A stretch of 64,000 nt of DNA from Colias croceus (Eukaryota; Arthropoda; Insecta; Lepidoptera; Pieridae), in contig NC_059562.1 in the NCBI RefSeq assembly GCF_905220415.1, forward strand, positions 5,037,501-5,101,500, given 5' to 3'. The stretch's first letter is position 1, and every line of letters starts with the position of its first letter. Below are positions 22,801 through 29,900 of this stretch, piece by piece. The position numbers and the translations under genes are program-made. The notes under the pieces are model-generated. The model saw nothing but the letters and a program-made list of their open reading frames with translations, was not told where the DNA came from and did not search any database.

Positions 22801-24747
22801 TATATAGCCTATAGCCTTCCTCGTTAAATGGGCTATCTAACACCGAAAGAACTTTCCAAATCGGACCAGTAGTTCCCCTGATTAGTGCGTTCAAACAAAC
22901 AAACTCTTCAGCTTTATAATAATAAGTATAGATAATAACAATATTCTTACCTGACTTAACACAGATATATGATCGACATTATAATCATCAGCATCAGTTC
23001 GAACAAATCTGTTGCAGAGACACGACTTGCCGATGCCAAGTTGGCCCTTTTCTTTCTCTGTGCCTGTAAATTGTATTTACATTGAATAAAAAGTGAAGAA
23101 ACATGTTTACACACATGAAGGTAAAAGCTAGGTATTAGTGGGGTAAGGGGCAGATGCATTATACATCTGTTTCACTGATCAATTTTCTTTAGGGACAAGT
23201 AAATGATCAGCTTTCTGTGTCCTGCCAGACCGAAGACATTTTTTTTTCTTCATCTCCACTGGGAATCGAACCCAGGACCCCTCGATTCTACGCTCACGCG
23301 TTGACCACTGTACCAAGGAGGTGGTCAAAATAACCTTATCAATATTTTATATTTTACTTTTTTTGAATTTTCTCCCAATAAACATAATATTTTTCCTGCA
23401 TGTGTTCGATAATGAAATATTGCAATGTGTTATATTAGTAATTCAGTATTATTAATAAAACGCTATGGTACATACCAGGATAGGAATGTATTTAAATATG
23501 TAACATAATTTCATACAATTTACATCTTTATTCATATCAAAATATTGGAATTTGGATTGCACATGCCAGTGCATCAAACAAACTACAATAAATTTAAAAA
23601 TTGAATAGATAATATGCAATTTAATTATAAATTAAATCTAAATATTATTAGAGAAAATTTAGTATTCAATCATTTTCAATTCATTATTCAATCAATTTAA
23701 TAAACATCTAAAAATGTTAGTTAACCATTTAACTTTATTTTACTAAGAGTCAATAATGAAAAAAACAACCGATGCAAGGAAATAATTTAGCTCTACTTAA
23801 CAAAGAACCAAAACAACATGCAAAATACAAACTCAATTGCCACCCATATGAGATCTACATTCTTTCATTGACTTTTATCTTCAAAACAAATTTGAGATGA
23901 ATCAGACAATGATGAGACGTTTATCACATGATAAACCACATATCTCAAGAGTAATCATTGAAATTATCACAGCAGATAAGTGCCAAAGGAAGCTTTGACA
24001 GGAAGTACAAACTGTGAGATGAGATAACAATAGTCTGATGTAACGGAGAGTATTGGTGCCAATTGACTGGTTATATTTCATGTAATAGCTATACATATCT
24101 ATTCCTTTATTATTTATTTATCATCTTATCTAACTAAGCTTATAAATTTGAAAATTTGTGAGGATATTTGTTACTCTGTCATACAAAAACTGCTAAGCAC
24201 ATAAAAATGAGTTTTGTTACAGAGGTAGATTATAATGTAGATGAGTACCTGGGCAATCATTTACCTGGTATCAAGTGAGTGTAAAAGACTCCAGCTAGTA
24301 ATAGATAGGTTCAAGAGGACAGTTTTTTTACTACATTAATGTTTCTGGAATTTTTTTATACTTTTGATATCAATTTATATTATGTAAAATGTAAAATTTT
24401 ATAGAAAATTACATCAGTTGTTAAGAATAGCTCAAAAAAGTATAACTTATTTTCAAACTTAAACTTTTATTAACATTTTTAACATTATCTGTATGGGTGG
24501 ATTATTTTTTATCTATCCATACCATAATTTTTAAGAGACTTTTTCAATTTCATCATGATTATTACATAAAATAGTTTAATTTGAGTTTCATAGATGATGA
24601 TCTCTATTTCAAAATATGTCCTATTGGTTTGTGAGAATTTATTACCTTAATAAAAATATTTTATGGAAAAGATATCCACTTACCAGACAGTCCAACAACA
24701 GAAACTGTTACCAATTTTCCCCCTGTATTATCAGATTTTTTTGCCAT
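144..24747 (-). CDS. RhoGAPp190: RhoGAPp190 (p190 RhoGAP), 27 coding exons, C-terminus outside window
   Basis: This gene encodes a Rho-family GTPase-activating protein that couples adhesion and tyrosine-kinase signals to the actin cytoskeleton. I chained 27 exons on the minus strand in consistent phase, giving 1,179 codons. Family order is preserved: N-terminal GTPase domain (about residues 13-250), FF repeats (about 258-555), pG1 (about 634-800), pG2 (about 800-1000), then a disordered linker. Diagnostic blocks include VVGLSGTEKEKGQ with the P-loop GIGKSC, VVNNDHFLYWGG, SAEKLMY, LIHGFILIYSAKRKASLATL, NIPNLPIQMVAVTD and ITDGNATADRL. Human p190A has about 1,500 residues with the RhoGAP domain last, so the missing 300 or so residues should lie left of position 144. 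The ATG at 24747 gives the family's MAKK-like start. The next gene, on the opposite strand, begins at 26970. Introns carry many transposons and degenerate copies of the gene's own exons. Identity is very secure; individual exon edges are predicted. Confidence 0.96.
1392..1634 (-). mobile_element. Short non-autonomous Helitron-type element
   Basis: On the minus strand it begins TCCATACTTAATATTATAAA, contains a gtctgtctgtctg tract and the cgtgggatttccggg segment, and ends in a GC-rich hairpin before CTAG. Flanks are A on the 5' side and T on the 3' side, the Helitron A^T insertion pattern. It lies in the RhoGAPp190 intron between exons 25 and 26. Confidence 0.75.
2070..2244. mobile_element. MITE with long terminal inverted repeats
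   Basis: Two arms of about 65 nt are inverted copies: the left starts CGCGCAAGAGCAAC and continues to the cccatcaactctatgggcta segment, which reappears inverted on the right. CTAG flanks both ends (2070-2073 and 2241-2244), either a 4-bp target duplication or part of the TIR. The arms differ mainly by a short tttg insertion. No coding capacity. Confidence 0.8.
3235..3407. mobile_element. MITE with perfect 40-bp TIRs and TA target duplication
   Basis: The element proper is 3237-3405. Its left arm starts GACCGGGAGATATTGACAC and runs about 40 nt. The right arm is its exact reverse complement. A second inverted 14-mer (gatggcggttctac) sits just inside. TA dinucleotides flank both ends, as for Tc1/mariner-type insertions. 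The identity of the arms suggests recent insertion. Confidence 0.85.
3408..3660 (+). mobile_element. Helitron-type 5' end, 3' end unresolved
   Basis: Starts TCTATACAAATATTATAAAG immediately after the neighbouring MITE and continues with the usual gtttgtttgtttgtatgaa stretch. I could not find a clear CTAG terminus, so the right limit is approximate. Confidence 0.45.
3947..4152 (+). mobile_element. Non-autonomous Helitron-type element beside exon 23
   Basis: Plus orientation: ataataaatgcgaaag near the start, then cccggaaatcccacaggaac, a GC-rich hairpin (gcgggcgaagccgcgggcgg) and terminal CTAG at 4149-4152. The left limit is approximate. Only 21 nt separate it from the end of RhoGAPp190 exon 23 (4174), so it sits just inside the 5' splice site. 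Confidence 0.7.
4437..4606 (+). mobile_element. Short non-autonomous Helitron-type element
   Basis: Begins TCTATAATATAAAAATGAAT after A and ends accggggcggaccgCTAG before T. It is 170 bp long and lies in the intron between exons 22 and 23. Confidence 0.7.
4990..5150 (+). mobile_element. Helitron-type element, same family as 22741-22932
   Basis: Begins TCTATACTTTTATATTATAA and contains aaagctgaagagttcgtttg and gaactactggtccga. The same family occurs inverted at 22741-22932. The terminal CTAG has decayed to GTAG. Confidence 0.6.
5236..5430 (-). pseudogene. Degenerate intronic copies of RhoGAPp190 exon 20 and 21 segments
   Basis: Read on the minus strand, 5236-5275 matches the exon 20 segment encoding ADTFFGTDLGH (ANTFFGTDLGH in the real exon). 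Stretches at about 5320-5375 and 5380-5425 match exon 21 pieces around FRMER and HNLP (CCGCATGGAGCG and CGCAACCTGCCC). No acceptor-donor pair or open frame joins them. They lie downstream of exon 21 in its intron, so they are decayed exon fragments rather than functional exons. Confidence 0.65.
5435..9131 (-). CDS. RhoGAPp190: RhoGAPp190 exons 18-21: pseudoGTPase domain pG2
   Basis: Exons (minus strand): 8987-9131, 7039-7145, 5986-6176 and 5435-5591, residues about 805-1004. Family-diagnostic segments are IMVCMFCDDPYSPDRVLSPL, VIISSFHGASQFREELIHGF, ILIYSAKRKASLATLN, AFSMNIPNLPIQMVAVTDGG, ITDGNATADRLAAHF and FYTPFFKEVWERKGEIERAF. Exon 19 (107 nt) is short and was found only by looking for the expected ELIHGFILIYSAKRK segment. 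It fits with a TATAG acceptor, a GTAAGT donor and matching phase on both sides. Degenerate copies of parts of exons 20 and 21 lie in the next intron. Confidence 0.94.
7232..8252 (+). mobile_element. About 1-kb degenerate TIR DNA transposon
   Basis: The left end (agtagtcgcg at 7231-7240, then gtctaccagaatctgatggca) is mirrored on the right by tgccatcagattctggttta near 8083 and cgcgactact at 8236-8245. The right arm carries extra sequence between the two motifs. A start of a helix-turn-helix-like transposase lies inside at 7413-7529. Target duplication not resolved. It sits in the RhoGAPp190 intron between exons 18 and 19. Confidence 0.55.
7413..7529 (+). pseudogene. N-terminal fragment of a DDE-type transposase
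   Basis: An ATG-initiated 39-codon frame begins MSKKPLRSQARGVVYNVYRK and is followed by a GT dinucleotide. About 100 bp further a GVSNTAIHQVQA-like segment resembles the HTH strand seen after this kind of start in insect DNA-transposon proteins. No catalytic region remains. The family assignment is inferred from general resemblance only. Confidence 0.4.
8374..8892. repeat. Inverted-repeat-bounded element, about 520 bp
   Basis: Left arm tagtagagccattttaatag (from about 8375) and the adjoining gcaacatttgac recur inverted near 8857-8891 with few mismatches. The interior has no significant ORF. Probably a foldback or MITE-like insertion in the intron after exon 18. Confidence 0.6.
9667..10018 (+). 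mobile_element. 5'-truncated retroposed element with poly(A) and 12-bp target duplication
   Basis: The 12-mer CTTCAAATATCG occurs at 9667-9678 and again at 10007-10018. Between them is GC-richer sequence, with an open stretch ending VGHREVLVSMSLT, ccgaagcagccggtattcat, and a run of 22 A at 9983-10004. This is the signature of LINE-mediated insertion: either a LINE 3' fragment or a SINE. The intact duplication suggests it is fairly young. Confidence 0.8.
10075..10155. repeat. Degenerate GT/ATGT-rich simple repeat
   Basis: Alternating purine-pyrimidine tract of tgtgtgcgtg and atgtatgcgtg-like units directly downstream of exon 17 on the transcribed strand. Confidence 0.65.
10165..12118 (-). CDS. 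RhoGAPp190: RhoGAPp190 exons 13-17: pseudoGTPase domain pG1
   Basis: Exons (minus strand): 12016-12118, 11550-11688, 10996-11102, 10746-10840 and 10165-10320, residues about 605-804. The block starts with QINVIILG, the beta-1 strand of pG1. A canonical GxxxxGKS P-loop does not follow (VDEIASEFGKRL), as expected for this pseudoGTPase. Later strands are GYFCVYQDQESFEFIR and GLPLVVIFVQDD. Exon 17 ends in DLIVCYDADI, the bridge to pG2. Exon 14 has two shortened copies in the following intron. A 160-bp dispersed repeat ends close to the exon 17 acceptor. Confidence 0.93.
10354..10516 (+). repeat. Dispersed repeat R, copy 1
   Basis: About 160 bp shared at high identity with 25867-26036: cactcggggactgccgcgg, gccttcaagccacacctccg, gtggggagcgtgaggttttt and cggtccccgcgctcaagg. 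Its inner ends are inverted (agctattgcat and atgcaatagct). It lies 34 bp upstream of the exon 17 acceptor, in the branch-point region. Class unknown. Confidence 0.7.
11185..11470 (-). pseudogene. Two truncated tandem copies of RhoGAPp190 exon 14
   Basis: On the minus strand, copies ending at 11390 and 11260 reproduce the 3' part of exon 14 (AAGGGATTATGCACCT) and its GGTACGT donor. Both lack about 55 nt of the exon middle, which breaks the frame, and share flanking sequence (caaaatgtttgc) repeated about every 130 bp. The true exon ends at 11550. The copies lie downstream of it in the same intron. Confidence 0.75.
12302..12560 (-). mobile_element. Decayed Helitron-type element
   Basis: On the minus strand it ends aacgtttggtgggtcagCTAG with T following, like the autonomous-type end at 21550. 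It contains cgcgtgaacggctggaccgg. The right limit is approximate. It lies in the intron between exons 12 and 13. Confidence 0.55.
12600..16343 (-). CDS. RhoGAPp190: RhoGAPp190 exons 6-12: FF-domain region
   Basis: Exons (minus strand): 16243-16343, 15939-16154, 15496-15658, 14458-14567, 13856-14042, 13202-13317 and 12600-12749, residues about 258-604. The region is helical and charged with repeated FF-domain W...W/F spacing. Examples are EMWSAASKRLCHYPEWTKF in exon 7, EWGAIVRQIRTHRDFTVYF in exon 8, EWCQQFKRLLEETG and YVTPGKQLSEVRV in exon 10, and ELLLEHADLFYHFKR in exon 11. FF domains of p190 bind transcription factor TFII-I in mammals; that function is family knowledge, not visible here. Exon 12 adds a Cys/His-containing stretch (HCPMREHCPAGANC) before pG1. 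The intron after exon 8 contains truncated copies of exon 8. Confidence 0.94.
13011..13181. mobile_element. Harbinger-like MITE with TTA target duplication
   Basis: Element 13014-13178, about 165 bp. The terminal inverted repeats share gattttTCAATCCTTGGTTA with one or two mismatches at the tip. TTA flanks both ends (13011-13013 and 13179-13181), typical of PIF/Harbinger. No coding capacity. Confidence 0.8.
14105..14190. repeat. Fragment resembling a lepidopteran LINE tail
   Basis: The cacaatctcgcctgatgg segment followed by a gtctaagat stretch resembles a dispersed lepidopteran LINE 3' region that I recognise only from general familiarity. It is short and has no poly(A) or target duplication. 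Confidence 0.35.
14715..15376 (-). pseudogene. Tandem truncated copies of RhoGAPp190 exon 8
   Basis: Copy A (14918-15038) and copy B (15221-15319) reproduce the 3' half of exon 8 with the same CAG|GTACGTG donor. Copy A is open from EGLRHDSAS to GERARYQ. Both share a deletion of about 31 nt relative to exon 8 (15496-15658), which shifts the upstream frame and removes the normal acceptor side. Smaller pieces lie at 14715-14800, 15063-15097 and 15342-15376. Donor spacings are 303 and 275 bp. Most likely decayed tandem duplications, though cryptic splicing cannot be excluded. Confidence 0.75.
16566..24747 (-). CDS. RhoGAPp190: RhoGAPp190 exons 1-5: N-terminal GTPase domain
   Basis: Exons (minus strand): 24684-24747, 22951-23063, 17664-17808, 17131-17336 and 16566-16808, together 771 nt or residues 1-257. 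The first intron splits the SG|TEKEKG segment. Exon 2 holds the P-loop GIGKSCLCNRFVR (Gly31 to Ser35). Exon 3 holds the switch-like SDFSGRVVNNDHFLYWGG. Exon 4 holds KRCVATKLQSAEKLMYVC and DGKLSVDGFLCVYDVS. Exon 5 holds KKPVVLVTSKND (the guanine-specificity strand) and ends DKTKARIK. The P-loop lysine is retained, so nucleotide binding is plausible; in the family this domain binds GTP tightly. Intron 3 (17809-22950) is over 5 kb and holds a Helitron remnant. Donors and acceptors are all GT-AG and phases join without a gap. Confidence 0.95.
17425..17465. repeat. Perfect 19-bp palindromic hairpin
   Basis: Left arm aaaatcctgaaaatatcaa (17425-17443), 3-nt loop gat, and exact complement ttgatattttcaggatttt (17447-17465). 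It lies about 90 bp upstream of the exon 4 acceptor in the RhoGAPp190 intron. Function unknown. Confidence 0.85.
17830..18032 (+). mobile_element. 5'-truncated LINE 3' end with poly(A)
   Basis: The plus strand reads LGTFKKRAYSYLKGRQRT in one frame, resembling the C-terminus of insect LINE reverse transcriptases. It continues through caacgcactgacaatgtccc and catcaggtgacgcgtctgct to a poly(A) run at 18021-18032. No clear target duplication was found. Clade not determined. Confidence 0.6.
20117..21550 (+). mobile_element. Internally deleted Helitron with Rep remnant
   Basis: Begins TCTATATATATAAAAGAAAG after A and ends cgccgggacagCTAG before T. A GGCG/CGCC hairpin lies about 10 nt before CTAG. 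These are Helitron termini. The interior carries disrupted Rep coding sequence. At 1.4 kb it is far shorter than an autonomous Helitron and lacks a helicase domain. Confidence 0.8.
20594..21344 (+). pseudogene. Helitron Rep (HUH nuclease) pseudogene
   Basis: Recognisable Rep pieces in shifting frames: FRRLRQQYKQAKLRFEDC, LPATYTGSPSEYAQDAMT, LLLPGQISSDRHDI, RVFKQKIRSL, then HAHILIWLVERI with the two-histidine metal motif near 21016-21024, and DPDRHDVV. Stops and frameshifts lie between blocks and the segments around the pieces are shortened. Not functional. Confidence 0.8.
22741..22932 (-). mobile_element. Non-autonomous Helitron-type element beside exon 2
   Basis: On the minus strand it starts TCTATACTTATTATTATAAA (after A), contains gctgaagagtttgtttgttt and ends in CTAG before T. 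Only 18 nt separate it from the end of RhoGAPp190 exon 2 (22951), so it lies immediately inside the 5' splice site. Confidence 0.75.
23157..23326 (-). mobile_element. tRNA-derived SINE
   Basis: The minus strand shows a tRNA-like head with box A-like TGGTACAGTGGTCAACG and box B GGGTTCGATTCCCAG (about 23252-23326). A body follows with gtcttcggtctggcaggac and ttacttgtccctaaag, ending near gaaacagatgtata. The head does not fold as a complete functional tRNA, so SINE is preferred over tRNA gene. Confidence 0.75.
23330..24683 (-). other. Remainder of RhoGAPp190 intron 1
   Basis: Very AT-rich. A decayed Helitron-type end occurs at about 24127-24298, running from cttataaatttgaaaatttg to ctccagCTAG then T. 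Nothing else supportable was found. Confidence 0.5.
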
Positions 24748-24771
24748 TTTGAACTCACATTAACTGTTCTA
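24748..24771 (-). other. RhoGAPp190: RhoGAPp190 5'UTR with likely upstream intron acceptor
   Basis: Reading minus strand, a pyrimidine-containing stretch ends in TTGCTCTTATAG near 24771 and is followed by about 24 nt to the ATG. This looks like a 3' splice site, implying at least one noncoding first exon further right. That exon and the transcription start were not identified. Confidence 0.4.
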
Positions 24772-25866
24772 TAAGAGCAAAAATAACTCTTTCACTTGTT
24801 AGATTCATCACAACACACCTGCACTTCAATGAAACAAACAAAAAATAATGATAATTATTATATGTTTTCTTGGCGTACAGTAAATATAAAAGATAATATA
24901 GATAACACCACCAAGAATATTATAGGCAAAAACGAAAAAACTTCGCAGGTACTTTATTATATTAAAATTGATGAAAAAATAGCAATTTTCATTCTTATGT
25001 AGGAGAAATGTGCTAGATTTATTTAGAATTTCGAGTATAATGTACCAGATGTGAAAATTACGGTAGACTATTAATTAATGTTATTACATGAAGGTAAAAG
25101 CAAGGTATTTATCGAAAAATTAAAACGTTAACAACGAGCTTTTATCATTACGTTAAGTAGAAATAATTTAGTGTTAATTTATTGTGGTCTCAATAAATGC
25201 CCGTATACTTTGACACATTAAATTGTATGAAGATACCAACTCGAATCCAATAACAACGTTTTTGTATGTAACAAATATACTTTAGATTTACCATTAACGT
25301 AACTATTTATCACATCGGGATGGTATTTATATTATGTTTAAATTGAGATTAATTTCTTTTAGAAAACGCAATTATTTCTAAAATGACACTACTCGCGTTG
25401 CTTTGTACAGAACAGAGTTGCCACTAAAAAAAGTATTTTATAGCCATAGACTCATAGAGTAGAGATCCTATATAATTAATCTTCCAACATAATTATTATT
25501 GTATAGGAAACCTATATGAAAAAAAAAAATGTATGTCTTTTTCGCTTCATACATATTATTACCTACTGACTATTATAGTCACAATAGCTTAGATCCACAC
25601 TTAGATCTAAGCATTATAGTTATAGTACTTTATAGACACACGATAATGTTTAACGAGAAAAAAATATGATCATTCACTGGGCAATTATTAACATGCTAGC
25701 GTCTATAATAAATTAATCACAGAAATTAATAATCAGTCTAAAAGGAGTGCCATAGGATCTTCATGGGATGCCCAATGAAATATAAATACAGAATACTGTA
25801 CATTGACTGTAAACAAAAAAATTTGAAAAGAGATAGAGAAGAGAGAGAAATTTACACAAAAAAAAA

Positions 25867-26036
25867 CGACGTGTGGCACTCGGGGACTGCCACGGCCGTG
25901 GTAAAGCTATTGCATGCTATGCCTTCAAGCCACACCTCCGCCTGTCAGAGTGGGGAGCGTGAGGTTTTTTCGTTACGGAATTTCTCGATTCGGTCCCCGC
26001 GCTCAAGGTCCGCGATAGAAGCTATGCAATAGCTTA
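25867..26036 (+). repeat. Dispersed repeat R, copy 2
   Basis: Same family and orientation as 10354-10516, differing mainly by a short cggccgtgg insertion and point changes. The inverted inner ends (agctattgcat and atgcaatagct) are kept, which could form a stem closing the element. Confidence 0.7.
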
Positions 26037-26340
26037 AAAAAAGGTTATGTTATGTATTTAGAGCTTAGATCATAATAATATTATGTAGAGGGAACTTTGT
26101 TTGTAAATTATAATTTTCGGAACTTATCACAATCTTAAACAATACAAAATTTTAATAATATCTCTAGGTCTTAGACACTATTGATCAGTGTACTGACTAG
26201 CCACTTTTTAACTCAAGAAAACCCAGACGAAGCTTGAGAAATCCTGTGGCACATTGTAGTTTCTGCACAACAAATCTGTGAACCAAATAAAAAATAGGTA
26301 CCTATATATGGGCAATTCACAAATTAATTTTTATACCCAA

Positions 26341-26573
26341 CTAGCTGTCCGCCCCGGCTTTGCCCGTGGTATTTAGTAACATTTATTTCGCAATAAAAGG
26401 TAGCCTATGTTCTTTCTCAGGGTCTAATACCTCGGCAAAAGGGGAAGCGATGCTGTGAGTGTTATCCATTACTTAATGATCTAAGAAATCGGTTGAGAGG
26501 TTTAAGCAGGAAAGCGTTATAGACAGACAGACGGAATTACTTTCGCATTTATAATATTAATAATAATTATTTA
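26341..26573 (-). mobile_element. Non-autonomous Helitron-type element
   Basis: On the minus strand it ends gggcaaagccggggcggacagCTAG-like before T, and near its start has aataatattataaatgcgaaag and a ctgtctgtctat tract. The right limit is approximate. Confidence 0.6.
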
Positions 26574-26575
26574 TG

Positions 26576-26778
26576 GGATAATACTAACGCCGCGTTTCCA
26601 CCTGCAAGAAAACTTCCGCAAGAAATGTCCGACAGTCTGTCTGACAGCAACTTGCAAGTCTACTTGCAGGTGGAAACGCGGAATTAGAGTTGCAAGTTGC
26701 TGTCGGACAGACTGTCGGACATTTCTCGCGGAAGTTTTCTTGCACTTTGCAGGTGGACAGGCGGCCTTAGGATAATAC
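26576..26778. mobile_element. MITE with TIRs and 9-bp target duplication upstream of the giant gene
   Basis: GGATAATAC occurs at 26576-26584 and 26770-26778. The element between starts TAACGCCGCGTTTCCACCTG, and its far end reads TAAGGCCGCCTGTCCACCTG on the opposite strand. Long arms follow (gaaaacttccgc, aaatgtccgacagtctgt), plus a third internal copy of the tip. A 9-bp duplication suggests a Mutator-like origin; an 8-bp hAT-type site plus chance is possible. It ends about 190 bp before the giant gene's ATG. Confidence 0.75.
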
Positions 26779-26969
26779 CACGATAATCACACGATAATAC
26801 TGTCTACGGGATACCAAATAACTAGAATTCTGAATATTGTGTTTATATGAAAAAAGATTTTGAATGAATAATGATAAATAGCAACACTTGAAATGAAATT
26901 TGTAGTTTTGACAGCACCATTACGAAAACACAAGCGCATAAATGTCTCTCCGCGATATTTTCATAAGAA

Positions 26970-29900
26970 ATGACTTCTACAAATGACGGAAAAGACGTGA
27001 AAAGTAATCCAAAAAGTAGTCAAAAAGGCAAAACATATTATATTGAACTTTACAAGGTGAGTGTGATTAATATTTCTCTTTAAAATCAAGTAATAAAATG
27101 TGACGCCGTTGTGGTTGTAAGTTCTTGGCCGACGCCATATTTGTCTCCTGTGATTTCTTGTTTTTATGAATTACATTTTATTGTGAGAATAATTCTTATG
27201 TATGAATTTATTTTATATCCAAACAAATACTTACATCCATTTCATTACACATATCGTGTATAAACATTAGCTCTAACAATCATTTCCTTATATCATAAAC
27301 CATGATGGCTGATAGAAAAATAAGATAAATATATTTATGTTATTTTAATGCAAATAATGTATTTGATACTCATAAATCTGTTTCATAGCAAGCACTAAAC
27401 GTTTGCCAACAATTTTCATTTATAGTTAGTATAAATAGTCAAAATTGAACGTATTAATCAGTGCCTGTTGTTAAGAGTTAAGGATACAATTTGACAGCCA
27501 TATCTAATTCTCAGCCAGGCACGTAGGACTAATGTCTTATAGTAATATGGTTATTGATTAAAATTTAAGTAGTAATTCAGGTCATATATCGAATATCTAT
27601 GATATGTCAATAATTCTTTCTTCTATTATAATCACATATTATGTACCTATGTTAACTGCTAGAGTATAAAGATGTCTTACTATGTTGTATGGAATGTACT
27701 ACTTGTGTAATTACTATGTTGATCTATAGGCATCACAAACATATTAGATGAAATAAAGCATGTACTTGGAAAGCATCCATATTATGATATAACAAAATTT
27801 TATAGTTTAAATAGATTAGTACTACCACTAGACACTAGTGGTACATTCCAGCTTCGTGTGTGGTACATGTGGTATAGCTTTTAAAACTCAGATATCACTT
27901 ACATATCCAACAATAAAATAAATTTTTAATGCTTCTAGTAGTACCTACCCGAGATTAGCGGGTTCCAACAAAGAAACAATCTGTAATATGTAGATAATTG
28001 CAATAAAAGTTAGAGAATAACAAATTCATCAATCAGCTGTTTGTTCCAACTGTAATGCACACATTTGATCTATTCACAGTATACTCTATAGGTTATATTT
28101 TCTACTCTATAGGTTATAAAATAAAAATACTAGGTTAACATGTGATAACTGCGTTAAAAACAACCGACTTCAAACTTGCACTTGCAAAATTTACAAATAC
28201 CTACAGACAAAAATGCTTATAAAATAAAAACTACTCGGCCTATCCGAATAAAATTTTTATGGAACCAATTCGACACCATCCCGCATCGAACAAAAAAAGA
28301 ATCACGTAAATCGGTTCAGAAACCTCGGAGTAATCGGTGTACATACATAAAAAAAAAAAAACATAGTGGCCGAATTGATAACCTCCTCCTTTTTTTTGAA
28401 GTCGGTTAAAAATTATACTGATGGTAATTGGAATGTGCTGTTACACAATTAATACTTAAACATACTCAGTAGATATCAAATCATGCTCAACACAAAGACA
28501 TTAACAAAGTGAGGGTAGTTGTATCAAAGATTGTAATACAGCAGTGAATAGAATTCAACTGCTCAACAAATTGCAAGTAAAAAAATATGATATTTATATC
28601 TTAAATGACACTTATTTTTCTACTTAAATATAAATGAATGTATGTATGTAAATTAAACACTTTGCAATGGGTATTTTCATAGGCAGAGACTCGCTTACTG
28701 TTAATAATTTAAAAATGTGGCCATATAATATAATATTTTAATCCATTAAGAACTTAAGAAGTAGGTTATAACTTGATACATATTCTTCCTGAAAAATAAA
28801 ATACCGTAGAATCCTTTTATTATGACTCCGGTTATATTGACCAACCTTTGAAATTAATTCTAAAACTTTCAACACTAATTTCTGTTTGGGAACATTGTGA
28901 TATCTGACAACACTTTTTTTTGTTTGCTTTGAGTCTCAATGTGTAGGCATCTCTATTTTGTTTCTCTGTATTAAATACTAACAAAAACAGGAGATTGTTT
29001 TTCTACAAAATGCTTTGTATGACCTCCGTTTGTTATGATGTGTTTTATATTCCCCTTCAATGTAATAAACGGATTCCAATGTACTAGAAAATTGTAAGGT
29101 TATGTACTTATGCATACATTCACGCAAGTAAGCATGGTTAGATGTTTCGAAATCATAAAAATTTAATATAAATGAATAACATAATATGTGAAGATATTTT
29201 TGAAGGTGACCTTTGTTTTGGCAAGTGTAAACTATCTTTACCTTTACATATTTAAATATACCATCTTGTTTTCCTGATAGCTGATACTTGTTGTCGAAGC
29301 ATTCTGTAAATGATGAGTATGCATTGGTATCCAATGTCAGAAAAAGTGTATCATTATATATTTTATTCCTCACTAGCTTACCGCCCGCGGCTTCGCCCGC
29401 TTTATCTAAAACCCAATAAATTATATACTAAACCCTTCCTCTTGAATCACTCTATCTATTAAAAAAACCGCATCAAAATCCGTTGCGTAGTTTTAAAGAT
29501 TTAAGCATACAAAGGCACATAGGGACATAGAAAGAAAGCTACTTTGTTTTATACTATGTAGTGATTCTTTTCATCATTATATAGTACTACTGCTTAACCT
29601 AGCTTTTTTTAGATGATGTAATACAAAAAAAAATATATACTTCTTGTATAGATCAGTAGATTGGTTATTATGAACAGAGAGATATGGTGGAGGACTATGT
29701 ATAAGGAAAGTTATCAAAAGGAGCATTCTTATTTATCTTAAGGTAATTTCATTCATGAAACATGAACAAGCATTATGTCTTATCTTACCTTGTACTTATA
29801 CCAATAGAATTATATCTAGAGGTTTATTGTGTTGGGTCCCATACTGAGAATACAAAGACACATTAATATTACTATATTATATGCACACATATAAACAGCT

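Larger units (their letters stand above)
17809..22950 (-). other. RhoGAPp190 intron 3, 5.1 kb
   Basis: Contains the LINE tail at 17830-18032, a Helitron Rep remnant at 20117-21550 and the Helitron-type element at 22741-22932. The remainder (about 18.0-20.1 kb and 21.6-22.7 kb) is AT-rich with no exon, RNA gene or repeat that I could support. Confidence 0.6.
24772..26969. other. Divergent intergenic region between RhoGAPp190 and the giant gene
   Basis: About 2.2 kb separating two head-to-head genes, so both promoters and 5' noncoding exons must lie here. It contains dispersed repeat R copy 2 (25867-26036), a Helitron-type element (26341 to about 26573) and a MITE (26585-26769). No convincing TATA box or initiator was recognised. 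Confidence 0.6.

Noticed and set aside
23252..23326. Possible tRNA gene on the minus strand
   Set aside because: Box A and box B are present but the arms do not form a full cloverleaf, and the SINE body follows directly.
25763..26032. 89-codon plus-strand ORF over repeat R
   Set aside because: The open stretch is inside a dispersed repeat and recurs with the other copy. There is no gene context.
28978..29373. 131-codon minus-strand ORF in intron 1 of the giant gene
   Set aside because: AT-rich, no recognisable domain, no splice or promoter context, and its start coincides with a Helitron-type terminus.
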